A stretch of DNA of 64,000 nucleotides from Enoplolaimus lenunculus (Eukaryota; Nematoda; Enoplea; Enoplida; Thoracostomopsidae), in assembly GCA_030248215.1 (NCBI GenBank), contig JASANG010002570.1, positions 248,001 to 312,000 on the forward strand, written 5' to 3'. Position numbers and translations under genes: made by a program. Positions 28,228-39,700 of this stretch are shown one piece after another. The first letter of the stretch is position 1. Every line of letters starts with the position of its first letter. The notes under the pieces are model-generated. The model saw only the letters and a program-made list of their open reading frames with translations, made no database searches and had not been told where the DNA came from.

Positions 28228-31200
28228 CTGCAATCCCAGTCATTCAGTTGTATTATAATAAACATTGAAAATAATGGTTCCGAAACAAATGTAGTCTTTT
28301 TGAAATATTAAATGTTCAAAATTGAAAATAAAATTACAAAAATTGCACACGAAAAGTTCTATTTTGTGAAACAAATGTTTTCTTGAGAGAATTGAAATAT
28401 TTTACTCAAAATAAATAAAAACTGACATATGAAAATTTAGGCTAACGTTACTTTTAGGGGCGTAACAGTAGATTAAACGTATTCCTAGGCCTAAACCTAA
28501 ACGTTGCAAAAATGTGTTTCTAAGCCTAAGCCAAAAAATGTAATCTAGAATCTAAACCTGCTCTTTTATAGACACGCACCAGAAACCTGGACGCCGCTTA
28601 AAGTAACATGGGCCAAAATATATATGTTAGAACGAAAGTTTTAGCAGAATTTTAAAAGTTTATAAATTGACAATAAAAATTTATAGCGTCGAAGGCATTG
28701 TTTACCAAATGTTTTCGTCCGTATTATTCAAAAATCGGATATGCCTACCGTATCCTACTATGCTGGTGCAGAGCCTTCTGGACGTTTATACATTCAAGCC
28801 CCAATAGAAAATCAAACCGGTACGGGCATATCTCAATCGTTGTGTCCAATGAGAATAAAGAGTGCCTATCCTTCCAACCAATTAAAATTAGACGGGAACC
28901 TTGCAAGGAAATTATATCCAAAGATCTAAAAAGCGTATATATACAATCAGTTCCATGGCAATTGGCATGAAACTTTTTAAAAATATATCCGACAAGTTAA
29001 AATACCGGAGCCGGATGTCGAATATATATTCTAGTTCATATTACAGCTTCCGGCAAATTTGGACAGCTACGCCCCCAGCGTCGCCAAGTAGGGTCACATT
29101 TGATACTACGCATGCTTACGTTTCAACGTCAAACGCCGGTTGAAATCCACTCTTGATGGCGCTGGTTTGACGACTTAAACCAATCAAATAACTGTTACCT
29201 CGACACTGAATTTCGTCTGTAGACGCATTGTACTTTTCAATAGTAATTAACTCTGATCCCTAAAACAATTAAGGATCCTTTCTATTTTGTACCGCGTAGA
29301 GCCGCGCGTCGCGTCACGAATCAAAGTAATTTTAGATATGCCGCACGGCGTCGCATTTTTTATTTATTTTTTGACGGGACGTGCGACGAGTATAGCGCAA
29401 TCCTAAACACCAAACTAATGACATGAAACGTTTATCATTTACCAGCCACAGAACAAACGGCCAATGTTAGGGTCGTAACAGTAGATTAAGCGTATTCCTA
29501 AGCCTAAGCCTAAGCCTAAGCCTAAGCCTAAGCCTAAGCGTTGCAAAAATGTGTTCCTTAGCCTAAACCTAAGCCTAAGCCAAAGCAGAAAAATGTAATC
29601 TAGAATCAAAACCTACTTTTTTATGGACCCACCAGAAACCTGGACGCTCCCTAAAGTAACATGGGCCGCACGAACTTTGGACATTAAAGCCTACTGCTTA
29701 ATTCCTGGTTTTATGCAAAATATCTGAATATATATTTTGAAAACGTGGAAGAAAACAAAATTTGTATTGCTTATATCTTTCATGGTTTTCCAAAAGTTGG
29801 ATCGCAATATAACTCGCGTTCTGATATGGCACAAAAGTTCACTGTAAATTCCAGTGAGTTGATTTCAACTCAGACTGAGTTAAATCACTCAGTCTGAGTT
29901 AGGACTATCAGAACTCATAAATCTGAGTTGATATAACGCATTCTGATTTAAATAATCAACTTTCCCGGAATCAAATCAACTCAGAGTCAGAATCAACGAA
30001 ACTCAGAGTGAGGTAAAGTTTGCTGTTATTAACTCAGAAGTAATTAATTTTCCGTCTGAGTTGATTAATTAACTCCATTGGAATTTACAGTGTTTGCAAC
30101 AAAAATTAACTGGTGGATCCAAGACGGCACCGCCTATGTCTTACGCACCATATCGTCAATCAGAACCAAAATTTTGTGCTAAATTTTTAGTACTAAAATT
30201 GCGTTTGGCTTCTGTCTTGCTTCGATCACGAGTTGTTTTTCGCTATTATGTATATCAACCAGCGTTCTCTATCAGAAGTCTGTGGATTCGTCGCTGGCAA
30301 AATTAAATTTACATAAACACTACACATGTGAAATACTGTTATAGGATCTTTTAGAATGTTTGCGCATCGGAGACGAATCCTGCTATCGGAACCTGACAGT
30401 TCGATCATCAGGTCAGAAACTGCTTTGTTCCGCGGGCATCTAAAAATTTAAATATTAGAAAAAACTTTTTGGCGTGCCGAGAAATTTGTATTGCTAGCAG
30501 CTGGTGCTAGACACAAAATAACCTGTCTTATATTTAAGAAATACTGTTGGAAATTTAAGACAATTGTGTCTTATTAAGGACGCCAGACATATATGTCTTG
30601 AACTTCCGACTTTTAATTTGTTATATTTTTCCGAACTATGGGTCTGAAAATTTTTAAACTTAAAAGTCTGAAATTTAAGACATTGTTTCTTGAACGAGTA
30701 AGACACGTATTTCTGAAATACAGGACAAGGAATTGCCAGGGAAACAACTCCGGGGGCTAAAGCTCAACGAAATACTTTAATTTTACAACTCAAGATACGT
30801 CCAAGACCTACACTTAGGTTGGGGGAACCTGAGCTCAACCCGAAGTATCCTTGAAATTTGATTACTATATACTCTCTTTTGAATATAAGACGTTAATGTT
30901 TTAATCATTTGAGACTCAAATTTCTGAGCTGTTTAAGACTATTAATGTCTGAAATAACAAACATTAATAATTTGAAAATTTAAGAAACTAAGAAAATTGA
31001 AATTTCAAGACAATTTATTTTGTGTGTAGAAAAACGTTGAACATTTCAACTCTTAAAATGAAATTGGAAAATCATTAACAACGGTCCAGTTTGAACCCGT
31101 GTAATGTTTAAAGCTAAAAAATTTTTAGTTCTGACAATTAAAGTTCACTGAAATTTCAAGACAATTTTAAGTGTGTATACAAGCATTTTCCATTTCATCT

Positions 31201-31622
31201 CAGATATAATTTCAAGCTATAGCATTCAAAAATAGCGATTTTTTGATTCGAAGCGTTTAATATCACCACTCAGCTATAAGAGCTTAACATTCGAGATCTA
31301 TTGTTTTCTCAAGTCTTGTGGAGATTTTGCACTGCGTACACATCGCATTCAATAATTGTTAAACACTGCGCATTGTGTATTTTATTATTTCGCGTACTAG
31401 CAAACTAGTTACTCATACTATACTCTATGTTTGAATGAATTTTAGAACAACAAAGAAACCCAATACTGTCCGCCTGTAACCTGACAGAAAATCCTTTGTC
31501 AATACTCGACGCGTCAAGTTGCGTCAAATCGTGGCGTTTGCCGAAATGATCATACGAACGTTGGCGAAAACATTGAACGCATCCACAGAACGCTAGAATC
31601 CCAAATACCAGTAGCTGGGAAA
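28059..31622 (-). CDS. Dermatopontin-like secreted matrix protein, first exon missing
   Basis: Five minus-strand exons with consistent phases: 31622-31481, 30439-30313, 29259-29120, 28925-28749 and 28227-28059 (stop TAA). They give about 250 residues; dermatopontins are about 200. The first exon found carries a hydrophobic signal-like stretch (SQLLVFGILAFCGCVQC). Next comes GFSVRCP, which parallels the GFSYQCP of dermatopontin. Dermatopontin modules have Cys, then a V/L-x-G-x-x-S segment, then D-R-x-W-x-F-x-C. Here similar modules are seen: GSDSRIRLRCA, CRGNSYLIGLS and, in the last two exons, FDFLLGLE with HSRIRLQFVCA. The Trp of the DRxW motif is replaced, so it is a diverged member. Known dermatopontins bind collagen fibrils and integrins outside the cell. 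The start codon lies in an upstream exon not found. Confidence 0.6.
28441..28614. mobile_element. MITE subfamily A
   Basis: Ends GCTAACGTTACTTTTAGGGG and CGCTTAAAGTAACATGGGCC, flanks AAAATTTA and AAAATATA (8 bp, one mismatch). In an intron of the dermatopontin-like gene. Confidence 0.8.
28749..28925 (-). CDS. Dermatopontin-like exon
   Basis: Acceptor TACGCTTTTTAG, donor GTAGGC, phase 2-2. Contains ICPYRFDFLLGLE and ends HQHSRI, which joins to RLQFVCA in the next exon and so rebuilds a module end. Opposite-strand frames here are shadows. Confidence 0.55.
29120..29259 (-). CDS. Dermatopontin-like exon
   Basis: Acceptor TAATTGTTTTAG, donor GTAAGC, phase 0 in, 2 out. Contains IQCRGNSYLIGLSRQ, the Cys plus L-I-G-L-S part of the second module. 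Confidence 0.65.
29290..29402. mobile_element. MITE family J, worn
   Basis: CGCGTCGCGTCACG and ACGAGTATAGCGCAATCC match the J ends in part. Confidence 0.4.
29459..29667. mobile_element. MITE subfamily A
   Basis: Ends GGCCAATGTTAGGGTCGTAA and CTAAAGTAACATGGGCC; CCTAAG runs at about 29497-29540. Confidence 0.8.
29839..30092. mobile_element. MITE family E, whole
   Basis: Ends CACTGTAAATTCCAGTGAGT and CATTGGAATTTACAGTG; same interior order as 10631-10883. Confidence 0.8.
30313..30439 (-). CDS. Dermatopontin-like exon
   Basis: Acceptor TAAATTTTTAG, donor GTAAAT. Encodes CPRNKAVSDLMIELSGSDSR and on through IRLRCANILKDP to HMCSVY: first full module with Cys at both ends. Confidence 0.6.
30497..31030. 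repeat. Palindrome-rich repeat family N
   Basis: TAAGACA/TGTCTTA words as at 13690-14125; both copies also share TTTAAGACTATTAATGTCTG. Confidence 0.55.
31170..31440. repeat. tRNA-like repeat family M, worn single unit
   Basis: Reads CACCACTCAGCTATAAGAGC, then CAAGTCTTGTGGAGATTTTGC, as in the right arm at 11763-12034. Confidence 0.45.
31481..31622 (-). CDS. Dermatopontin-like, signal peptide exon
   Basis: Acceptor AAACCATTTCAG, phase 1 in, donor GTTACA, phase 2 out. Hydrophobic core then Cys, Arg/Gln-rich turn, ending DKGFSV. Confidence 0.55.
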
Positions 31623-32190
31623 CTGAAATGGTTTACTTATAGAATATACGAGTCGTCCAACTTTGCGCAATGCACAAAAGTGTTAGCAAATAATACATAT
31701 AATAGTATATATACAAATTTTCGAATTATAGAACAGTCGCGTCTACGTATGTGCAATGAATCTATTGTAAACAAAAGTTCTGGAAACTTGCCCAAAATAC
31801 GTTTGTGGGGCGTTCCAGCTTTAATATATAGATTATAAAATTTGAAAATAAAAAACCGAAAATGTAGAGTATTTTAAAACTGGAACTTGATATTTTAATA
31901 GCATCTATCACCAGTTAGCAATAAGTTTTTGAAAAAGCGAACTGCTGAGTCTACAAATATATTAATGAGTTGTTTCGCAACGGTGGAAGTCTTCGGACAA
32001 GAAAACGGGAGTAAAATGACGGTTGATCCACAACACACGCCAAGTAAACTTAAAGCTAAGCAAAACAGCTTTAAATTGACTTGAACTATTGTGTAATGTT
32101 CTATAGCAACATTTAAAATTGTGTCTGTCTACAAATCGTTGCAACGTTCCGACAAATTTTGACAATTCTGTGCAGCGTAACAACTTTGAC

Positions 32191-32356
32191 GGCCACTGTA
32201 TAGAACACGGTCATAACAGTAAGTATAAGCATATTCGTAAGCCTAAACGTAAGAATGAGCTTATGCCGAAGCTTAAAGGTTAAGCAAAAATATCCCTGTA
32301 TAATACTGTATGTCAGTCCCGCAGACAAACGTTCCACCCCTGATCTTTACAATGGA
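32191..32356. mobile_element. MITE subfamily C
   Basis: GGCCACTGTATAGAACACGG at left and CCCCTGATCTTTACAATGG at right, with a short hexamer core. Confidence 0.7.
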
Positions 32357-32989
32357 CAAGTTTTCTGTAACAACGTGACTCAAGTCACGCGACAACCGAG
32401 ACTCGAATGAGCAAAAATGTCAATTGTGGGTCGTTTTGTCCCGATATCCTACGGTATGATACTGGTATTAATAATATGTTTAAGTTTAAATAAGATCATA
32501 ATTTAGGAAATAAAACTACACTTACCTGTATGTCTTATCGCACATTTCATATTTTTTTCGGAATTTAACGGTGTAAAAATCACAAATTTTAAAAATCTAA
32601 CGGGTTCGTCGTCATTCTATTAAATTACGGAAAAACATTTCTTGTAGGTGGCTATGCCACTCTTATAATTACATTTCAAATAATACAACTAAAACAATAA
32701 AACTAAAACTAAAACTAAACCACACCTTAAGGGAGTCCCTGGCTCCAACTAGTCTCTCTTAGAAGTAAAGTTAGCTTTAGGTGGTGCTAGGAAGGGTAAA
32801 AATATTAAAATCCACGCGTGGCGGCTGAGGCGCAACGAAATTTACACTTGGGCCCTGCGTGGTCACTGATTAATGTTATTTTGCAGGCTTATGGTGTGTA
32901 ATCGCATAGTTTAAACTTTGTTTGAGAACAAAAAGATATTTTAACTTTCCCTGCTTGAGAAATTTCTAGTTTAGCAGACACCTATCGAG
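32357..32989. other. No gene seen
   Basis: AT-rich, with a short AACTAA-type run at 32680-32716. No supported exon or MITE end. Confidence 0.4.
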
Positions 32990-33175
32990 CTGGCATTCAA
33001 ATAAGTACAGGTCTCACGGGTGGCAGGCGTTTATCTTCACCACCGCTCAGCAGCTTTACGCTCGAGCCCGAAGTGCCTCTAGCGTCTTGTAGACATTTTT
33101 TTACAACATATATTAGATTGATTGTCAAACACCGCCCATTGTGTATTAATTACAACTTTGTAAGTTGCCGATACA
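32990..33175. repeat. tRNA-like repeat family M, fragment
   Basis: CACCGCTCAGCAGCTTTACG and GCGTCTTGTAGACATTTTTT match the M right arm. Confidence 0.4.
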
Positions 33176-33192
33176 TGCACTCTAAGCTGACA

Positions 33193-33340
33193 CACTGTAA
33201 ATTCCAATGAGTCGATTATTCAATTTCGGCTAGCGAGTTGGTTATTTTTTTTAATTAATATCAGTAAACATAAACTCATTGTGAGTTGTGTTGATTGTCA
33301 CTCTGAGTTGAATTGACTCGGTCGGGGTAAGCTCATTAAA
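33193..33340. mobile_element. MITE family E, partial
   Basis: Starts CACTGTAAATTCCAATGAGT and breaks off at about 33340, where a half C element (33352-33426) begins. Confidence 0.65.
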
Positions 33341-33351
33341 GTCAGAAAGAA

Positions 33352-33426
33352 AATTAGTTTAAAGCTTAAGCTTATTCTATTCTTGTCCGAATGAAAAACG
33401 CTCCGCCCATGATCTTTACATGGGCC
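33352..33426. mobile_element. MITE subfamily C, right half
   Basis: TTAGTTTAAAGCTTAAGCTT to ATGATCTTTACATGGGCC; left half lost. Confidence 0.7.
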
Positions 33427-33522
33427 AATCTGTCGCACATCGTTATAAGCCTGCAGCTGGAGTAGTTTGCTATTCGAAATCCAATTTAACCGGTGATAAG
33501 CGCTACACACAATTGAAAATAC

Positions 33523-33756
33523 ACTGTAAATATCAATGAGCTGATATTGAGTCAGAATGAGTTGAATTCACTCAGACGTCTAAGTTCTGAATTAGGTCTT
33601 TCAGAACTCAGAATTTACAATTGATTAAACTGCATTCTGAATTAATTAATATAATACATAATTAAATCAGCTCAGAGTGAGTTAATGTTTACTGTTATAT
33701 TAATTCAGAAATAGCCAGAAATAACCAATTTTCTCTCTGAGTTGATTAATGTGTAT
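33523..33756. mobile_element. MITE family E, right end worn
   Basis: Starts CACTGTAAATATCAATGAGC; interior as in other E copies. Confidence 0.65.
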
Positions 33757-34109
33757 AATTGTAATCTGATGAAGTTACAAAAACGGTTTTTCGTCAATGA
33801 ATTTGACAAATATGCAAAATCTAAACAATTTTAAGTAATTTGTCGTCGTTACACTTACAATAGCAAGAAAAACCAGTAAAAATATTAGTTTATATTTCAA
33901 AAAGACACTAAAAAACAGCAAAACTTTAAACCAACTTTCACATATTTTAACACATCTCTTTTCAGTTTATGTTGTGTTTTTTTTCTCATTTTGTATCGAG
34001 TTTATATCAAATAAACAAGAGTTTTTACTTAAAAATTTGAGTTTTTATGACAGTTGAGCTCTGTCATCGCACAGAGTTAAATTTGTTTTACAATTTTGCT
34101 ACAAACTTT

Positions 34110-34440
34110 CAAGCAGAGTGCAACCGGAGGTGAAAAATACCGTAGCCGGAGACGGAGGTCAACGAAACTTGCCGGGAGCCGGAAGTGAGGCGAAATTAGG
34201 TAGTAAAAAATGATGGTTAATTTGTTAATTTCAGCCAATATCTGCAATATGTTGAGAAGTTGTTCAGTTTTACGCGAATTTTCTGCGAAATTTCGGAAAT
34301 TCTTTCTTAAAAATTGTGACAAAAGTAAAACAAAACGCGCTAAACAGATAAATTTTGCAAAATTATGCAAAATTGTACCACGGAAATTGCCGGAACCTCC
34401 GGCAAAAATTACACCGGAGCCGGAGCCGTAGACGGAGGCC
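34110..34440. repeat. CCGGAG-ended repeat family S
   Basis: GGAGCCGGAAGTGAGG-type ends around an AT-rich body with AAACAGATAAATTTTGCAAA. An inverted relative lies at 51371-51605 and a fragment near 41380-41500. Frames on both strands are repeat. Confidence 0.5.
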
Positions 34441-34714
34441 AAATAAGACCTACGGTTTTTACCCTGAGCTCCATTGATTTTAACGACCGCAGGCACACGC
34501 GCTCAACATCGATTTGTAACCCATCGTACGCTCGTTAGCGTGGTTTTGTCCAATATGACGCCGTTTTAAAAATATTCGGTTTCAGATTCAATCAACCATT
34601 TTCCCGATCATTTGATGCCCAAATTCAAATTATTAAAAAATGTTGGTTGATTTCTATCCAAGGGTGCCCCCCACTTGGTTGACAAGAGTACGGATAACTA
34701 AAGTTGGTTTTAGA

Positions 34715-34889
34715 CAGTGGCGGATCCAGGATCTCAAAATGTGGGGGGGACAAAATTTCACAGGTAATAAACTTATTTTTGACCCACACACAAACCACGA
34801 ACAAATGCCATAAAGTTGCTATATAATTTTTGTCGAGATGCTGTTGGGGGGCCATGGCCGGGGTGCCCCCCACCATGGATCCGCCATTG
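34715..34889. mobile_element. Non-autonomous hAT-like MITE, perfect target duplication
   Basis: Ends CAGTGGCGGATCCAGG and CATGGATCCGCCATTG, flanked by GTTTTAGA on both sides (8 bp, perfect). Same family as 4198-4452, about 80 bp shorter inside. Confidence 0.9.
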
Positions 34890-35059
34890 GTTTTAGATAT
34901 AGAGCATCTGGACGGCACCATCTTTTGATGTCTCCCGTCACGTCGTATAGAATAGTATCCGTATTTACTTAATGCAGAATGCTGATTTTTGGCCAAATGT
35001 GGTAAACCGCCAATCCTCGAATATTTTTTGCACAACCAAAATTGATCGAATTTTGTCTG

Positions 35060-35190
35060 CAGGGCGTCAGGGGGTCTCAGCCCTTCCCTAGAAAATTTTC
35101 AACCTTGCTTGCCAATCATCAAAAATCCTTGAATGTCCCACCTGAAAATTGTTAGCCTCCTAGCAAGGTGAGCTGGCTACAGGGGCCTGT
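35060..35190. repeat. Dispersed repeat family I
   Basis: CTTGCTTGCCAATCATCAAA and TAGCAAGGTGAGCTGGCTAC match the other I copies. Confidence 0.5.
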
Positions 35191-35307
35191 GCCTGCTGGA
35201 TTACAGAAGAGTGCCTCAAAATTAAGAAGCACGGTAGTATAGTGGAATTACAATCAGCTCAAACACATAGCAAACCTAATACATATTATTCGGCAACTTA
35301 AAACACT

Positions 35308-36716
35308 TTAATCAAAATCAAAACTAAACTGTGTTTCTTGCTGTTTCGAACTGAGAGATTTCCCATCGGACGGCATAGGCCTCGCAGCGGACTGCCAAGC
35401 GAACCCAGGCGTCCCAGGGCCAGTTTCTTCTACTACCGACTCTCGGACAGCTTTTTGCGTTTCACCGGGTTTTTCTGTAAGTAGAGTTGCTTCCGCGTAC
35501 GGGACGCCTTCAGAATTTGCACGTCTTCGTTGTTTCCGCCGCAAATAGCCAAATCGAATCAGTACGCAAACCATCAATAGCACTAAAATTGCACCAACCC
35601 CAATGCCAATAGCGTAATAATACCATGGTGCACTAAGTGCAACTCGCGAACGATCACGTGACAAAACTGTGATATTCGCTGTAGTTGATAGAGCGACAGT
35701 GTTGATGGTGTAATTATTATTCGGTTTAGGCTCAGGCTCAGGCTTAGGCTTAGGTTTATCAACCGATGGTAGCGATACAATAGCGAACGACGATATGACA
35801 ACGTCGGAATATTGATTTTTAAGCAACGTTGCCACATACATCCAACTACTGATTGATACTACTGTAGATGTTTTAGCGTGAATTGAACCTAATTTGCATA
35901 CAATCGTAGCACATCCGTGTCTCGGAGAGCATAATTGCTGTAGTTTAGCGATATCCACAGTTCCGTGATCCATTTGAGCTGAAGCCTCCTGTTCGATTTG
36001 GCCAATTACTGAGGGAATGGCAACTGGAGTGGTGCCTGAAGTAAGAGACCGTTTTGCCCTTTTAACCATTTGAGTCAATTGAGTTATGTGGCTGGCATCA
36101 TAAGGTTTTTGGTTTGTTTCAATATAAGATGTTTTTGGATCTACTAATGATATCGACTCACGTCTTCCAAGCGTCAGTTGAAAGTTTTCCTCATTCAACG
36201 GTACGTTTATGCTACACTGTGCAGAGTTCGACCCAGTACCTTGTACTGCCGGTTGATTCGCCAAATACAACAAATAGTCAGTGCCAGTTTTCCATGGCCA
36301 AAATATGGTTATTGTAGCACCGGATACTTGCGAGTAGCCGTCATTTTTCAACTGGTAAACGTGAGTTACGTTCGGTCCAACTTGCCATACGTACTCAACC
36401 CGCGAGCCTGAAGGTATATCGCTTGGACTGTAGAATTGTTCCGAGGGTAAGCTTGCGCTAAAAAATTCAAGATGCGGTTTGCTTACAATTGTAATACCGA
36501 CTGTTAGCTTGTTGTCGGCTTCAGTTGAGCTAGGTTCAGGGTCTATACTGCGGACTAAGGCATCGAAGTTAAATTTGTCAACAGATGTCGATGTAAGTGC
36601 AATCTGTTGCACTGATAAGCTAATCACCAACGAGACAACACCGTTTTCAGGCAGAGGGTTGCCGATGTCACAAGTGACGTTGTTGCTGGTTTGGGTTGTG
36701 TTTGATGCTGCAGAGT
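35308..36716 (-). CDS. Integrin alpha exon 12: calf-2, membrane span, tail
   Basis: Acceptor GGATTTATTTTTAG, 469 codons to TAA (35310-35308). Starts with TCDIGNPLPENG; furin-like KRAKRS (about plus 36047-36064); C-x5-C-x4-C stalk motif (CSPRHGCATIVC); then a KPKPKPEPEPKP run coded by CCTAAG/CCTGAG hexamers (35722-35762); then YYYAIGIGVGAILVLLMVCV as membrane span. The tail begins IRFGYLRRKQRRR and is about 80 residues, long for an integrin. Confidence 0.9.
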
Positions 36717-39700
36717 CTAAAAATAAATCCAAAACACCCAAAACCTGTATGAAATTAAAAAATTCTGTCAGCGAAGCGTTAGTAACGGTTTTAAAATTGA
36801 AAATAGAGAAATGAGTTGACTCGCATCTAAGAATTTCAGCTTGAGAAGCAACAAGATTTTCATATGACGCAAAGACGACTTAGCTAACAAATAATTGTTT
36901 AAACTGAGTTGAACTAAACGCTAAATAACTCGCGAGGATGATATATTCATCTGCAAAAATTTCTTAATTTTGGAACCCATGGATGACGTTGAACTGAACG
37001 GACCCTGAGATATTGAGCACACTATTGGACTCATGGCCAGTGTTACATTAAGGGGTGTAACAGTGAATTAAGCGTATTCCTAAGCCTAAGCCTAAGCGTT
37101 GCAAAAATGTGTTCCTAAGCCTAAGCGGAAGCCTAAGCCTAAGCAAAAAATGTAACCTAGAATCTAAATCTACTCTTTCACGGATCCATCAGAAACCTGG
37201 ACGCCCCTTAAAGTAACATGTGCCGGACTCGAGTAGCTCCGAGTTCGAGTTCGTGCTGCCGATTGAACTAAATAATTGAGGCAAATTGTAGAAATAAATT
37301 TGGTTCATACAGAAATATTATATATATCAGTCATATTAATACAAACAGAATTTATACGTTGCAGTTGCTTCGTAGTTGCGCCGTCATAGAGCGAACAGAA
37401 CACAGGCCTTTTATTCGAATCCGCTTGAAATCGGCCAAAATTATTAATTTGTAGCCGTGGTCCGTACAACAATATAAATTGAGCCGAGTACGCGTCTTGT
37501 TTTAAATTTTGAATTTTAAAATTTAAATTTATGCGTTCATCGACGCCTTGAACGAACGTTCGTGATACTTTACAAGACTGTCGTTTGCTGGATGACGAGC
37601 CGGCGGTCTGAAATCAATTTATATCAGCAGAAAATTGACACTATGAAGCTACGTCAAGTAGGTTTTCGAGTCACACAAGCGTGAAAATAATCACAATCGC
37701 TCAATATATACACTGCACGGCGCATGTATAGAACAGGGCCGGAACAGTAGTATAAGCCTAAGTCTAAGCCTAAGCCTAAGTCTAAGCCTAAGCCTAAGCG
37801 TATGGATGGCCTATTCCTAAGCCTGAGCCTGAGCCTGAGCCTAAGCCTAAGCCTAGCCTAAGCCTAAGCCTAAGCCTAAGTCTATGTCTAAGCGTATGGA
37901 TGAGCCTATTCCTAAAGCCGAAGCCTAAGCCTAAGCCTAATCCTACGCAAAAAATAGTCTAAAGCTTAAACTGACTCTATTATAGCCCCTCCGAAAACCG
38001 ATTCCGCCCTGTTCTGAACATGGGCCCAATGCGCAGGTAATTTGAAAACGGTGATTAGAATAATGTGAGCACTAGGATGTAAACGGATAGAAAAAATAAC
38101 GGAAACGAAAAAAGAAAGGAAAACAGACACTGAAGTATACAAGCTGTAAAGATGTTTTATATTTCTGCCAGCCTAAAAATTGACACATGCAAATATTGAC
38201 CGGGTTTTCTAAAATTTTAAAGAAAAAAGATAGCGGATGCACCGAAACTTTTACAATTCTGGATGAATTTCGCATGAAATTCACTTCGATGCCCTGATCA
38301 AAGTTATTCTTCCATTTTTCGACCCATGTAAAGATCAGGAGCGGAAAGTTTTTCTATCGGACCAGTATAGTGTAAGCTCAAGCTTTAGACTAATTTTTTG
38401 CTTGGCTTAGGTTTAGGCTTATGCTTATGAATATGCTTATAATACTGTTCCGCTCCTGTTCTTTACATGGGCCCATCTTCTTTTCTTAAGTGATATGTTT
38501 CAAAGGCCCATAGACGACATGTATATAACCGGAACTTGTTGCGGGGAAAAAGTCAACAAGTACCCTCCAAACTAACCGGCACTCGGCAAACTCCTGTTTC
38601 GACCGCAACGGACAAATCTGGAACACACGGTTTTCCAGCACAATGCTTGACAATATGGATACTCGTTGAGGATTGCGTTGTTTTGAATACGTCCAATATC
38701 GGTTCTAATTGGCCTAAAATTGCAAAATGTACCGTATTTGCAAAACGCGTTCATTAATACATGGTGAACGGTTTAGCTATTTTCTAGGGGCGTTTACTGC
38801 TAAACGGGCGAAAGGATTAATAATGTCTATCGCTTCTTGAAGTTGTTGGCCCATGTAAACATCAGGGGCGGAACGCGTTTCTGTTGAACTATAAAAGAAT
38901 AACTTAAAGCTTTAGACTAATTTTTTGCTTGGCTTAGGCTTAGGCTTAGGCTTAGGAATATGTTCGTTCTTACGCTTAGGCATAGGCTTAGGAATATGCT
39001 CGTTCTTACGCTTATGCATACGTTTAGGAATACGATTTTGATACTTTTCCGCCCTTGTTCTTTACATTGGCCAAGTTGTTGAAAAACGAAATTTTCGCTT
39101 ACACAAATGAAATATTTTCGCAAGTCAAAGCTTTACTTGTGAAGAGACAGTTTAGTATTTTGGAACAAAATAAAGTTTTAGTATTAGCCACTTTGAAACT
39201 TTTGTCAAATACTCTTTACTTGTAAGAGTCATACTAAAAAAACATGCGCCATAACGGCATTTTATTTCAAAATTGAAAATTTTCAACCTTTTCCAGCTCG
39301 CTTGTCTAACGAATATTTGAATTGAATTTCAATTGGCGACGTTGTATCTCGAATGAACGGTTTCAAATATATTGGGATTCGTTGACACCCAGCGGCTTCG
39401 TCTCAAACAACAACATCGGTCTGTATTCTCAAACGGTTGTAGCCGCTGTCACGATTTAGCCGAAATAGTGTTTGATTACGGTTTGACAAAAATATCCTAT
39501 ATTAGCTGTCGAGTGTATAGCAACACTAAACTTGTTTTGGGCAAATCTGTGTGAAATTTTATTCCTAAATCTCGCCTGGCCCAATCATGAATCTCATACC
39601 AAAACGTGAACTACAACCAGATCGGTAAATGTTTTATTTTGGGGTGTAAAACTAGTCTGAGCGTCATATTCGTAAGCCTAAGCCTGATAATATGTCAGAA

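Noticed and set aside
28698-28970. Plus-strand frames of 62-90 codons
   Set aside because: They mirror the minus-strand dermatopontin-like exon, which has better splice sites and module residues.
32133-32167. 35-nt possible minus exon (NCQNLSERCND)
   Set aside because: Too short, and its phase competes with the better signal-peptide exon at 31481-31622.
33439-33502. Possible minus exon AYHRLNWISNSKLLQLQAYND
   Set aside because: It has an AG acceptor and sits in unique DNA between two MITEs, but it would lie before the signal peptide of the dermatopontin-like gene and the donor is weak.
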